Origin: Paralithodes platypus
Taxonomy: Eukaryota > Arthropoda > Malacostraca > Decapoda > Lithodidae
NCBI GenBank assembly: GCA_032716605.1
Contig: CM064505.1
Span: forward strand, 49,517,865-49,581,864
Direction: 5' to 3'
Length of the DNA: 64,000 nt
The position numbers and the translations under genes are program-made. Under the pieces are notes generated by a model. It did not search any database, was not told where the DNA came from, and worked only from the letters and a program-made list of their open reading frames with translations. Below, in pieces: positions 55,003-64,000 of this stretch. How positions within the stretch are numbered: position 1 is the stretch's first letter; the number at the start of each line of letters is the position of its first letter.

Positions 55003-56797
55003 CTTTGCTCTGCACTCAGCCTGCCCGGACGTACCTTTCAGGCTCCGCTGGTTCCGCATTCGTTGCGTCCCTAGTGAGTTTTTTCTCATTTGTTTACTCT
55101 AGGATGTATCGAGTAAGGTTAGGATAGGCGTAGCAGGAGTGTCCTGGGCTGGTTGCCCGCAGTGCAGTGTATTTTGGGTCGTGTGTATGGGGCATCTATT
55201 TCGGATGTACCCTCGTGGTCCTGTTGTGGACACGTGAACTTTTCACAGTTGTGTTAGTTGGTGATGCAGGCGGCTTTCATTACGCGTTAATTATTGCTGC
55301 CTTTTATCCTTCTGATGAGGTAAGCTGTGTGTTTGCTGACGTTCCCAGCGTATTTTTCTTCACTTAGTGAAGTTTTTTCTGGGTCCGTGTCAGGCTTCCC
55401 GGGGTGGGAAGTTATCGCTACGGTGGTGTGTTGGCGGTGGTTCCTGTTGTGATATTCCAGTGTGTGTTTATATTTCAACTATTTTCATGCCGTCTACCTA
55501 GGCCTAGCCAGCCGCTCGTAGCTTTGCCACATGTCTAGTGTTATTATTTATTTTATAAATATGCCCTACTGTGTCATGTGTATCCGGGTTTTAGTTGTGT
55601 ATTGGCTAATTCCTCGGACTATAATTGTTTCCTGGTTTAGTTGTGTATTGGCTAATTCCACGGATTATGTTGTGACCTTGGTTAGTCGTGCGTGTCTCTC
55701 CTCGTGTCGTATTGTTCAGATGGTGTCTGTTCAGGGTGGGGTTTGCCTTCCGGCGGGTTTTTTCTCGGTTTCACCATGAAAAATCCTGACCGATGAGCAG
55801 TGTTGGGCCACACGTGGTTTTTAACTCTGGCTGGTTCCCCGGCGTGGGGAGGTGTCTGTGGCTCTCCAGGACTGCGTCTCTGTGGGTGCCTGGTTTCAGG
55901 CCTCCTTTAAATTCCCGGCGGGATGGCTGTACCCATCCTTACATATATATATATATATAAAGAAACGACGTTCTTGAGAACACTCGTTTTTATAGGTTTT
56001 TCTACCTGGTTTACGACAACCACATGGAAAACCTAGCTGTTGTTTAGGCGTTCCTCCCCGGCGATCTTTTACAAAGAAGTGGGGTCAGGAACTTGTGGGG
56101 TTAACTTTTAGACTTCTCACCCGGCGGGTGCACCTGAGCAGGGTGGGATAAACGACTTAGGTCTCATATAGTTAACCAATCCATTTGAGTGATACTCTGT
56201 GTATCGCTGCCTTTACTCTTACGGCAATTGAAGGTTCAGTGAGGTTTAACCAAATCGATTCCCACACCCGGCGGGTGCCCCTAAGTGGAGGAACTAAGGA
56301 ATTTATAAACAAATTCAATTTCGATTAACCTTAATTGGGTGATACTTTCAGTATCGCCGCCTTCTATTTTTACGACGATCGTTTGGGACAATTCGTTAAA
56401 AAATCAGATCTCGTATATTCCTGCCCTGGGCTATTCTACTAAAATATTTCAAGGGCCGGCGTCTTTATGAAGGGGGCTTTGTTACAAAATTGAATCTTGA
56501 GACAGTCACCACCTCCTACAGACTATAAGTGCCATACTGGACCATTATATCAGAGGGTATTCTTCATGTTCTTTAGCTAAGAAGATTTGTTTAGCCTCTT
56601 TACACCCAGCCGCGTAGCGAGATGTGTTAGCTGTGTCTTTGCATCCCGTTACCCGGCGGGTTATTAACACTTGTATGCGAACACGTGGGTTAACCTTATG
56701 AGCATTAATTCCTGGAAATTTTTCTTTATTTTTCCAGAGCTGAGCTCCGGCGGACCAATACAGACCCGGCGGTAGTTTCCTCACACCAGTCTCTGTC
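55003..56797 (+). promoter_or_regulatory. DIRS B long structured leader
   Basis: GATAC-N5-GTATC hairpins at 56191-56205 and 56341-56355, each followed by GC(C/T)GCC. CACCC-GGC-GGGTG hairpins at 56118-56130 and 56275-56287. A (TA)n tract lies at about 55940-55960. The upstream frame at 55167-55367 (66 codons) is shorter than its copy A counterpart. Its GAG|GTAAGC at about 55318 resembles a splice donor, but no acceptor is evident. Confidence 0.55.
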
Positions 56798-59407
56798 ATG
56801 GCTACTGTGGCCCCAGTTTTTGCCCTGTGCATTACCCCTACTTGCGCGGGTATCCCAATTTTTGCGCATACCCTTTGCATAAGGTGTGTTAGATGTCTAG
56901 ACCGTTCAAGGGGTCTCTGGGTTACACTTAATTGTTCCTTTTGCTCCCAATTAGCCAATAAAGTCCTGTGTGACAATGACAAGACCGCGGCGGTAGCGTT
57001 GAGAGAGGTCAGACAACAAATGTCAGCCTACACTACCATTGTCGCACATAAGTCACTTCAATGTGACAACGTCCCACTTTGGGATAAGTTGCTGTCAGAG
57101 CACCCTCCCCCTAAACGTACCTCTAGAGTAAGGGGTTTTAAGCCGACAGAGACTAGCCAGGGTTCTGTATCGTCTGTGGATACGTCTAAACGCCCGAGAG
57201 AGCCTACTCCCCCGGCAGCCACCTCCTCGTCGCAGGCGAGATCGAGGTCAAGGTCACCTCTCAGACAGCAGTCTTCAAGTCGGGCCTCTTCCCCGGCTAG
57301 TAAGAAGTGTAAGACTGAAGCTTCCCCCAGTGGTCATGGTGGTGATTCTTCCAAACCTAGGTCTAGTTCGCGGTCACACCGTAGCCACAAATCCTCCAAA
57401 AAGGATTCCCATAGGAAGTCCTCTCGACATTCTACTAAGTCTAGTGCATCTCATCGTACCTCTACACCTGAAAATGTTTCTGTTACAGCCTCAGAGTATA
57501 GTGAAGCGCCTGTCCCTAAACAAGATTTACCTATTGATATTTTAACCCTAGAAACGGAAAGTTCAGGAAATTCAATAATTGAGAATGTTTCAGACTCTCA
57601 AGAGAGCGTAGGCCAGAGCCTCGGTGTTTGGCGGTTTGCTCAGCCAGGGTCTGACCATCCACGTCCGACTCATACGAGTCACACAGTAGCCGATGTCCAC
57701 AGGGACGCGGCGACCCCATCCTCTATCCCTGACTTATCTTGGAAACAAGGTGCCCCTGCCTCGGCGGGGTCTTCTCAGGAGGATCGGGAGGAACAAGATG
57801 AAGTGTCAATAATTTCAGATAGGGATGGACAAGGGTCAGGCTTAGGCCTGGACGCCGCCCATGATAATACTGATTCACCTGAAAGTTCTGCATCTAACCA
57901 GTTTGTTACAGCACAAGAAATTGATGGGTTACTTACTCATGCTCTATCTAAATTCTTTAATCAACAACGAGAAAACCCCACAATGGACTTGGGGGCTCCC
58001 TTGACAAGTTCTGCGGTACGGCCTCTGATAACGTCAATCGATTTATCTAAGATTCCTAACCCTCCTACTCTGTCACCGGCAGGGAGCTCTAAGCCAGCTA
58101 CGGCGGCATTCACTACGTCAAATGTCAGGGTCATTACAGATGTTAATCCACCCCCTCTAGACAAAGCGCCTCTTAGAAAGGTAGCTATGCCCCTGCTTTA
58201 TGGGCCAGACGAGTCATGGGTTCCTTTGAACCCCTCTAAGCCAGAGCTTGCCCAGCCTACCTTGTCAGGGGAACTCCCGGTACCACGTGAGTGGTTTATC
58301 CAGGGAAATAAGTCAAAGAAACTAAGGGCATTGGATGCCTTGGGTAATGTTTTGGACGTAAATATCAAGGCTATACCTAGTTATTATCATCAGGATTATT
58401 TTGTTTATGCATCTAAGCCTGCTTTACCCCCTGCCTCAGCTTCAAAACTTTTTTCAGACTGGTCTAAGCTGGATGGGTTTAATGATATTAAGGCTCTGTC
58501 GGCTCTTATTCCTGAACTAGATTTACAGACCGTCACAGACGAGACAGCTAATCCAGTGTTGAAGGTGGGACAGTTGGGACCAGGACCCTGGGTGGATTGG
58601 GAGGTAGAGGCTCAAAACTTTGCAACCACTTTCACTTCTAAATCTTCCCACCAGATCCCTCAGGATACACATTCATGGTTCTCCATGCCGGTAGGTTCTG
58701 CCGGCGGAGTTCCGTCAGCTTTATTTTCTTTTCTAGCTGCCCCTAAGATTAATCTTTGTGAACTAAAGGAACCATTCACTACCCCTACCCCTTCTCACCT
58801 AGACAGAGAATTTAGGCTAAGGGGAAAAGCTTTCCGCCTGTTTTCACAGTACATAGTTTCTCAACAGGTGGCTAAGTCTTTACTCAGGTCTACTCAGGCA
58901 ATCGCAGACGCGGATGCTCGAAGATCAGTTGAGTTATCCCGGCGTCTGATTCTTCAGTCGTCGATTCAATCCTTAGGTGACATACGCACAGCCTTACTTG
59001 AGGCGGTGCGAGCACGACAGGATCTTAGGATGTCATTAGTTCGCAAGCTGCCTGATCGCATTGCTAACCAGGTGGTAATGTCCCCAGTACTTACTCCTTC
59101 TTTAATGTCCCCTGATGTATGGCGAACAGTGTTTAACATGGCACAGGCCGTGAAGCACAGTCCCGCACAGGCTAAGAAACCTGCATTTAACTTCCCCAAA
59201 CCTAAGCCTCCTACTAAAGCTCAGCCAGGGGGTTCTAAGCCGTTTCTTCCGCCTAAGTCCTCCCAATCCCCCCTGGGTCAGTTCAGGCATAGACAGAGAG
59301 GGTTTTCAGGACAGAGGGGACGCGGCCAGTATAAGCCGGGGCAGGGCCAGTCTTCGGCCCACACCAGCCAGCCGGCGAAGCGTCCAACACCACCAAACCC
59401 ACCATAA
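56798..59407 (+). CDS. DIRS B Gag
   Basis: 869 residues from ATG at 56798. The N-terminal Cys/His cluster C11, C16, H24, C27, C30, C33, C46, C49 is also conserved in copy C. It is followed by an RS-like Ser/Arg region (about 135-225), an acidic Ser-rich middle, a helical part with paired Trp (WSKLDGF, PWVDWEVEA), and an RG/Q-rich C terminus. It probably coats the element RNA. The frame is uninterrupted, unlike copy A. However, it ends CCA CCA TAA where copy A reads CCA CCA TCA AAA AAC TAA, so the stop precedes the slippery heptamer. Confidence 0.88.
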   Translation: MATVAPVFALCITPTCAGIPIFAHTLCIRCVRCLDRSRGLWVTLNCSFCSQLANKVLCDNDKTAAVALREVRQQMSAYTTIVAHKSLQCDNVPLWDKLLSEHPPPKRTSRVRGFKPTETSQGSVSSVDTSKRPREPTPPAATSSSQARSRSRSPLRQQSSSRASSPASKKCKTEASPSGHGGDSSKPRSSSRSHRSHKSSKKDSHRKSSRHSTKSSASHRTSTPENVSVTASEYSEAPVPKQDLPIDILTLETESSGNSIIENVSDSQESVGQSLGVWRFAQPGSDHPRPTHTSHTVADVHRDAATPSSIPDLSWKQGAPASAGSSQEDREEQDEVSIISDRDGQGSGLGLDAAHDNTDSPESSASNQFVTAQEIDGLLTHALSKFFNQQRENPTMDLGAPLTSSAVRPLITSIDLSKIPNPPTLSPAGSSKPATAAFTTSNVRVITDVNPPPLDKAPLRKVAMPLLYGPDESWVPLNPSKPELAQPTLSGELPVPREWFIQGNKSKKLRALDALGNVLDVNIKAIPSYYHQDYFVYASKPALPPASASKLFSDWSKLDGFNDIKALSALIPELDLQTVTDETANPVLKVGQLGPGPWVDWEVEAQNFATTFTSKSSHQIPQDTHSWFSMPVGSAGGVPSALFSFLAAPKINLCELKEPFTTPTPSHLDREFRLRGKAFRLFSQYIVSQQVAKSLLRSTQAIADADARRSVELSRRLILQSSIQSLGDIRTALLEAVRARQDLRMSLVRKLPDRIANQVVMSPVLTPSLMSPDVWRTVFNMAQAVKHSPAQAKKPAFNFPKPKPPTKAQPGGSKPFLPPKSSQSPLGQFRHRQRGFSGQRGRGQYKPGQGQSSAHTSQPAKRPTPPNPP

Positions 59408-59413
59408 AAAAAC
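59407..59413 (+). promoter_or_regulatory. Frameshift heptamer, placed after a new stop
   Basis: A_AAA_AAC is present, but one substitution (TCA to TAA) terminates Gag at 59405-59407, so ribosomes in the Gag frame would not reach it. See the copy A site at 16822-16828. Confidence 0.65.
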
Positions 59414-61335
59414 TAAAGTCTTTCTCACTCCCAGTGCCTGTCTTAGAGCCGGAGGAACCGAGGGAAGTACAGCCGGCGAACCCTTGTCTGCTAACTGGGT
59501 CGTTCCGAACGTGTCACCAAGCATGGCCGTTAAAATCCTGGGCACGGATGGTGGCACACAAAGGCATCACTTGGCAGTGGCTCCGGCGACCTCGCTTACG
59601 TCAGCTGACAACGGCAAATTGTGTTTCATTAGAGGTGGAGTCGCTGGTCCAGGAGATGATTGCCAAGAATGTCATCATTCCGGTGCCTCCAGATTACCCT
59701 GTATTCACGTCAAAACTGTTTTTGGTTCCCAAACGGGACAGTGTTCAGATGAGGCCGGTCGTAGACCTGTCTTATCTGAATCTTCACATTTACAACGAGT
59801 CTTTCAGAATGTTAACAGTTCATCAAATCAGGCTAACACTTCCGCCGGGAGGCTGGATGTGTTCCCTAGACCTGACAGACGCCTATTGGCACGTGTCGGT
59901 CAACAAAAGATTTCAAAGGTTTCTGGCCTTGAGGATCAGGCACCAAAATTTTGTTTTTCAGAGGATGCCGTTCGGTTTGAACCTAGCACCTCGATTATTC
60001 ACGAAACTAGTCCGGCAAGCCCTGATGCCGTTGTTAAAACAGGGAATCAGAGTGTTGTGGTATCTAGACGACTGGCTGGTGGTGGCAGAGACACAACAAT
60101 TATGCATAAAACATGTCAATATCATTTTAAATCATGTCAAAACTCTAGGCTTCAAGGTAAATCTGGTAAAGTCAAACCTTGTTCCCTCAAGAGTAATTCA
60201 GTGGATAGGGCTGGTCTGGGACACCGCCGCTCTCACTCTGAGTCAGAGTGTGGACAATCGCAACAGGTTTCGCAGGAAACTGTTCAGGTTTCTTCACAGT
60301 CTGACTACGACACGAAGAGTCTGGGAGTCTCTGGTCGGCTCTCTCAACTGGATTCAGCTAACTGTCAAGTTGGGCCGGTTGAAAGTAAAACGATTAATAT
60401 TGGAAGGCAACAAATATTTCCCACTCTTACCGGCGGGAAAATTATGGCCCATACCAAAATTAATCCACACCTTACTAGCGGTCTGGGCGAAGAGGGAAAC
60501 ATTGCACTCAATCATGTCATGGACCTCTCCTCCTCCAACGGTATGGGTAGACACGGATGCGTCAGGCACCATAGGGTGGGGATTTCAGTCAAATCAGGGG
60601 CACCAGGGTCAGGGACTTTGGTCCCACTTAGAAATCTCTCACATAAATGTCAAAGAGTTACTAGTCCCCTTGTATTTCCTTCAGGCTCACGGCCCGGCGT
60701 TACGGGGCAAGTCGGTGGCCTTCAGAATGGACAATCTGAATGCAGTTCACTGTATTCAGAAACAAGGGTCAACGAGGTCAAGGAAGTTGCTACTCGTGTC
60801 GGAAGAGATTTTTGTTCTAGCCACCAGTCTAGATATTTATCTTCACGCATCTTATCTCCCAGGCGTAGCGAACGTCTGGGCAGACGCTCTGTCCCGGAGA
60901 CAGAGCACGACAGTAGAATGGGAGCTCAAGCAACCCATTTTCGACCTAATGATTGCGGAGCTCTCCCATCCACAAGTGGATCTTTTTGCGTCCGAGGAGA
61001 CTCACAAGCTCCCTCTATACCTCACCCGCCGGGCGATAACGCCGGCAGGGGGGCCAGACGCCCTAGTGACAGACTGGAACAGATGGAGCTCCATCTATCT
61101 GTTTCCGCCGCCAGATGCGTCACTAATGTGCCACGTAGTGAACAAACGAGTTTATCGAGGCTTAGTCTCGCTAATCGCGCCCCTGTGGCCGGCGCAGGTG
61201 TGGTACCAGCAATTAATAATGTGGTGCCCGGACCCGGTATCGCTCCCGGTCGGGTACTTCCACTTAGACACGATTGGCAACCTAGAGACCTCGCTGACTT
61301 TTGCATTATGGACATTCAGGAGGCCAAGTGGCTAG
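59414..61335 (+). CDS. DIRS B reverse transcriptase / RNaseH
   Basis: Open from the heptamer. The first in-frame codon suggesting a start is GTG at 59434, and the first ATG is about 38 codons later. Motifs as in copy A: LDLTDAYWHV, MPFGLNLAP, YLDD, and RNaseH residues D373, D375, E408, D433 and D484. It differs from copy A by a few residues and a 3-nt deletion near 61147 (VVNKR against VVNKLR). The polymerase appears intact; its translation is probably reduced by the early Gag stop. It overlaps the recombinase ATG at 61308. Confidence 0.9.
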
Positions 61336-62288
61336 CACCATACGGTAGGGATGTGACCAATAAATTGCTCAATCAATATACTCAGTCTACTAAGCGACAA
61401 TATCAATCTCATTGGAAAGCTTTTACTTCTTGGATTGTTAGAATGGAACAAACTGTACCCTCAGTGGCATTGGTTTTTAATTACTTGAACTATCTGTTTG
61501 AGCAGAAACGTTTATCTGTGGTTACTTTGAAGAATCACTTAACTGCGATTAGAGTGCCCTTTTTCGACCTTACAGGTCTATCCATACCGGTGGCGGAGGA
61601 AACAGGATTTATGAGAGCGTGTTTTAAACTCCGCCCACCTCCCCGTCAGCTCATGCCTACTTGGTCTCTGGACAAAGCTTTGTCTTTACTTCATTCTCGT
61701 CTGTATCAAAATACTGCAGACTTTGCTTTAATCTTAAAGAAGGCAGTTTTCCTTTTGGCTTTGGCCACCGGAAACAGAGTGTCTGAGCTGGCGGCGATGA
61801 GCAACACACCTAATTGTCTTAGGTTTGGTAGACTTAATGATTCAATTTCCATTGCACCCTCCCCGGCGTTTGTAGCCAAGAATGAGCATAGTGCACACGT
61901 GTTTTCTGAGTTCACGGTGCCGGCGTTAAAAAGGGGAAAGGTGCATCATAATTTATGTCCAGTGCAAGCTCTAACCAAATATTTGAGAATAGCTCCTCAT
62001 AACCCCCAAGGTGCTTTATGGGTAGCGAGTACGGGTAAACGCTTACTTAAACGGCGATTAGCCTCTCTTCTGGTAGAAGTCATTAAAGAGAGTAATCCCG
62101 GCGTTGTGGGTAGGGCCCACGATTTACGCAAGTGGGCGGCCTCTTTACGTTTCCTGAAAAACTTTTCAGTTGAAGATATTGCGTCCACACAGTTGTGGGC
62201 GTCTAATCATACGTTTCTCTCTAGATACTTGTCAGTTGCTCTAGACAAACCTTCCTTACCATGTATAGCTTTAAGGCAGAGGGTCTAG
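61308..62288 (+). CDS. DIRS B tyrosine recombinase
   Basis: 326 residues from ATG at 61308, which lies in TTGCATTATGGACATTCAGG inside the RT end. Catalytic residues R157, H271, R274, H301 and Y308 are all present. The frame is open upstream to 59484, so an ORF of 934 codons exists, but its first 608 codons lie antiphase to RT and carry no recognisable domain. Short overlap or reinitiation at 61308 is the simplest model. Confidence 0.9.
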   Translation: MDIQEAKWLAPYGRDVTNKLLNQYTQSTKRQYQSHWKAFTSWIVRMEQTVPSVALVFNYLNYLFEQKRLSVVTLKNHLTAIRVPFFDLTGLSIPVAEETGFMRACFKLRPPPRQLMPTWSLDKALSLLHSRLYQNTADFALILKKAVFLLALATGNRVSELAAMSNTPNCLRFGRLNDSISIAPSPAFVAKNEHSAHVFSEFTVPALKRGKVHHNLCPVQALTKYLRIAPHNPQGALWVASTGKRLLKRRLASLLVEVIKESNPGVVGRAHDLRKWAASLRFLKNFSVEDIASTQLWASNHTFLSRYLSVALDKPSLPCIALRQRV

Positions 62289-62844
62289 GTGGCCCTGCAG
62301 TCACTTATGTTTATTTTCACGGAAGGGGGGGTGCAGTCAGTTGACATAGGACACCCTAGACCCCGCCGGAGTATGAGAGCTGTGATACAATTTAAGGTTA
62401 AAATGTGATATGAACATTTCTCTGCGAGAATTTGTGCTAGTACAAGGTTTAGTACAAAACAACGGTGTTGTTATAGTAGTTTTAGCTGCGAAAGCAATGT
62501 AATATTAATTCAATGGAGTTCATTAGCAATTGATCTCCACATGTATTTTGGGGTTTATGATGTGCACATATAAACTTATAACTTATTATTTTTGTCACCA
62601 CTCGTTGAGTGGGGTGCCTTTTGTAACTACAGATCTGTGTTCAGAATCTTCAGGGTTACCCATTTTTGTCGGGCAGGCTTCTTTGAAGCACGCACCTGCC
62701 TGAACCCCTTTTTCTTGTATATTTCCGGCCTACGCCGTATTAAATACATTTTCAAAAAGTAAGAATACTATGTGGTTGTTTTTATTATCTGCTTTTCTAG
62801 AGTTATGATATGATTACGAATGTCCCCCTCCAGTCTTAGATATC
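62289..62844 (+). other. DIRS B 3' untranslated region
   Basis: Non-coding, collinear with 13378-13943 of copy A. Contains ATTAAATACATTTTC near 62740, possibly for 3' end formation. Confidence 0.6.
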
Positions 62845-62952
62845 AGGCATGTTCGTCAATGATGGAGGGGCCACTAATAAATTATAGGTTTGACTCCTGT
62901 AAGGAGATAAAGAAAACCTAATATTTAGTAGTGGCCCCGTAATCATTGACGA
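62845..62952 (+). repeat. DIRS B internal complementary region
   Basis: 62845-62881 is the complement of the 5' terminus (left-type box with GATGGAGGGG). 62882-62952 is the complement of the extended 3' terminus (right-type box with GTAATC). The two are joined head to tail. Confidence 0.88.
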
Positions 62953-63026
62953 CTGGAGCCCTCCCGACCGTCCCCTTCCCATTCGTTGATGTATTAAGGA
63001 TTTTGGTTTACTTGATATGTCAGTGA

Positions 63027-63375
63027 AGGAGGAATGACGCCTCATTCAGCGTCTGGTCAGAAATCCACACAAGTACATCCACGATATGATGGAAAGCTTA
63101 TTGGATAGTTATTCTTATTTTCTTTTTGTTTTTATTTTTTACGAAGTTTTTTCGTAGTGAGAACCCAATTCATAATGACTGAAGCCATGAGTGAGGTCGC
63201 GTGCGCTCATGATGAAGGCTCCTCAGTTTTTAAATGCTCTGCGCGGTAGATTCAAACTACGGCGGATTAGTGTTTGAAGAGGATGCCTTATGTAATAGGC
63301 ATGTTCGTCAATGATTACGGGGCCACTACTAAATATTAGGTTTTCTTTATCTCCTTACAGGAGTCAAACCTATAA
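63027..63375 (+). repeat. DIRS B 3' inverted terminal repeat with extension
   Basis: Inverse of 54696-55002, then the right-specific ending from AATATTAGGTTTTC to AAACCTATAA. Confidence 0.85.
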
Positions 63376-63880
63376 TATATACCGCATATAGACCAATTCA
63401 TGCGATATTTACGCACATTATCAATGAGTTTCTAGCAGACGGAAGCCTAAAAGGGTGGGTAGGGGTGGGAATGAAAGGGGGAGAGGGTGTGTTACGCCAT
63501 AAATATCACTTATATCTTGTACTTAGAGCACTGTCATGCTATAATACAGACTTGTACGTATGTAGACGTGCCATATATCAATATATATACCGCATATAGA
63601 CCAATTCATGCGATATTTACGCACATTATCAATGAGTTTCTATGCCTGAACCAAGGTGTGAGTGAGTTGTGCTGGGAATGAAAGGGGGAGAGGCTGTGTT
63701 ACGCCATAAATATCACTTATATCTTGTACTTAGAGCACTGTCATGCTATAATACAGACTTGTACGTATGTAGACGTGCCATATATCAATATATATACCGC
63801 ATATAGACCAATTCATGCGATATTTACGCACATTATCAATGAGTTTCTAGCAGACGGAAGCCTAAAAGGGTGGGTGGGGG
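63376..63880. repeat. 207-bp tandem satellite
   Basis: Units start at TATATACCGCATATAGACC at about 63375, 63584 and 63791, so the period is 207-209 bp with a variable middle. The third unit is cut off by a GT/GA-rich stretch. The 5' flank of DIRS B (about 54610-54695) is the matching second half of a unit. Confidence 0.85.
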
Positions 63881-64000
63881 TGGGTGGGTGGGAGGGAGGC
63901 AGGGAGTGAGTCGTGGAGAGAGTAAAGACGGAGATCTAGCAGTAAACATATGCAGCTGTGTGATAATTGTGGAGGCGCCCCAGGCGTATGGATGTCTTGG
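63881..64000. other. Unassigned end of window
   Basis: G-rich, no recognised feature. Confidence 0.3.

Larger units (their letters stand above)
54696..63375 (+). mobile_element. DIRS1-type retrotransposon, copy B (full length)
   Basis: A complete plus-strand DIRS element, 8.68 kb: 5' repeat (54696-55002), leader, Gag, RT/RNaseH, tyrosine recombinase, internal complementary region (62845-62952), 3' repeat with extension (63027-63375). It is inserted within one unit of a 207-bp satellite, between CCATATATCAATAT and TATATACCGC, without a clear target duplication. It is nearly identical to copy A in inverted orientation about 33 kb away. All frames are open, but Gag stops two codons early, just before the frameshift heptamer. 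Confidence 0.93.

Noticed and set aside
59484..61307. Annotating the full 934-codon frame as the recombinase gene start.
   Set aside because: The first 608 codons have no domain and are antiphase to RT. The ATG at 61308 gives a recombinase of normal length. The overlap is kept as a finding only.
62880..63375. A separate 490-bp non-autonomous element next to each DIRS copy.
   Set aside because: It is present in the same orientation beside both copies, and the satellite target resumes only after it. It is the internal complementary region plus 3' repeat of DIRS.
1..64000. Any intact host gene, operon, prophage or defence system.
   Set aside because: Every frame with recognisable motifs belongs to a transposable element. 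No exon-like conserved host domain could be supported.

Overview
This window is from a eukaryotic genome and consists almost entirely of transposable elements. I found no intact host protein-coding gene, no rRNA and no functional tRNA. The repertoire is non-LTR elements of CR1, I and RTE-like type, DIRS1-type tyrosine-recombinase retrotransposons, short-LTR and Gypsy fragments, piggyBac, and hAT- and pogo-like DNA transposons. An array of the arthropod telomere unit (CCTAA/TTAGG) is also present. Together these fit a large, repeat-rich arthropod genome, and a decapod crustacean such as a crayfish or shrimp is the best guess, because DIRS1-like elements are common in decapods. Genus cannot be told from this sequence.

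Layout, left to right. 1-935: a CR1-like copy whose 5' part (SGNH-esterase ORF1, minus) is inverted relative to its 3' part (end of ORF2, plus). It sits in an I-superfamily element (936 to about 7070, minus) with a Gag-like ORF1 broken by two in-frame stops and an APE-RT-RNaseH ORF2. 7746-9525: a second, 5'-truncated CR1 copy (minus). 10524-24912: the two ends of an old hAT-like element, which enclose an RTE-like fragment (11071-12845), a complete DIRS element A (12846-21529, minus) and a CR1 copy (21551-24535). A foldback element with a telomere-repeat core lies in the right target duplication of the hAT (24919-25205). 25.2-35.1 kb: a duplicated GC-rich repeat, a U4 snRNA 5' fragment, two convergent RTE-like copies, a tRNA-Glu-like pseudogene, a piggyBac-type MITE and a 20-bp minisatellite. 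A 100-N gap lies at 35089-35188. 35189-38423: the 5' part of a divergent DIRS copy (C). 38.4-43.5 kb: an SGNH fragment, a Gypsy integrase tail, and a short-LTR element inserted into that tail. 43485-54098: a deep nest of TTAA-bounded piggyBac units around one transposase-bearing copy. 54696-63375: a complete DIRS element B (plus), inserted into a 207-bp satellite that continues to the window end.

How the parts work together. The two DIRS copies share the full architecture: 5' inverted repeat, long structured leader, Gag, RT/RNaseH, tyrosine recombinase, internal complementary region and extended 3' inverted repeat. The internal complementary region is the exact head-to-tail complement of the two termini. 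Copy A keeps a canonical -1 frameshift heptamer in the Gag frame at the end of Gag, which would fuse Gag to RT. Copy B has a substitution that puts a stop just before that heptamer, while copy A carries a 1-nt deletion inside Gag, so neither copy looks fully autonomous. The piggyBac nest can be read in order, because each insertion splits a TTAA of an earlier unit, including TTAAs lying inside the terminal repeats.
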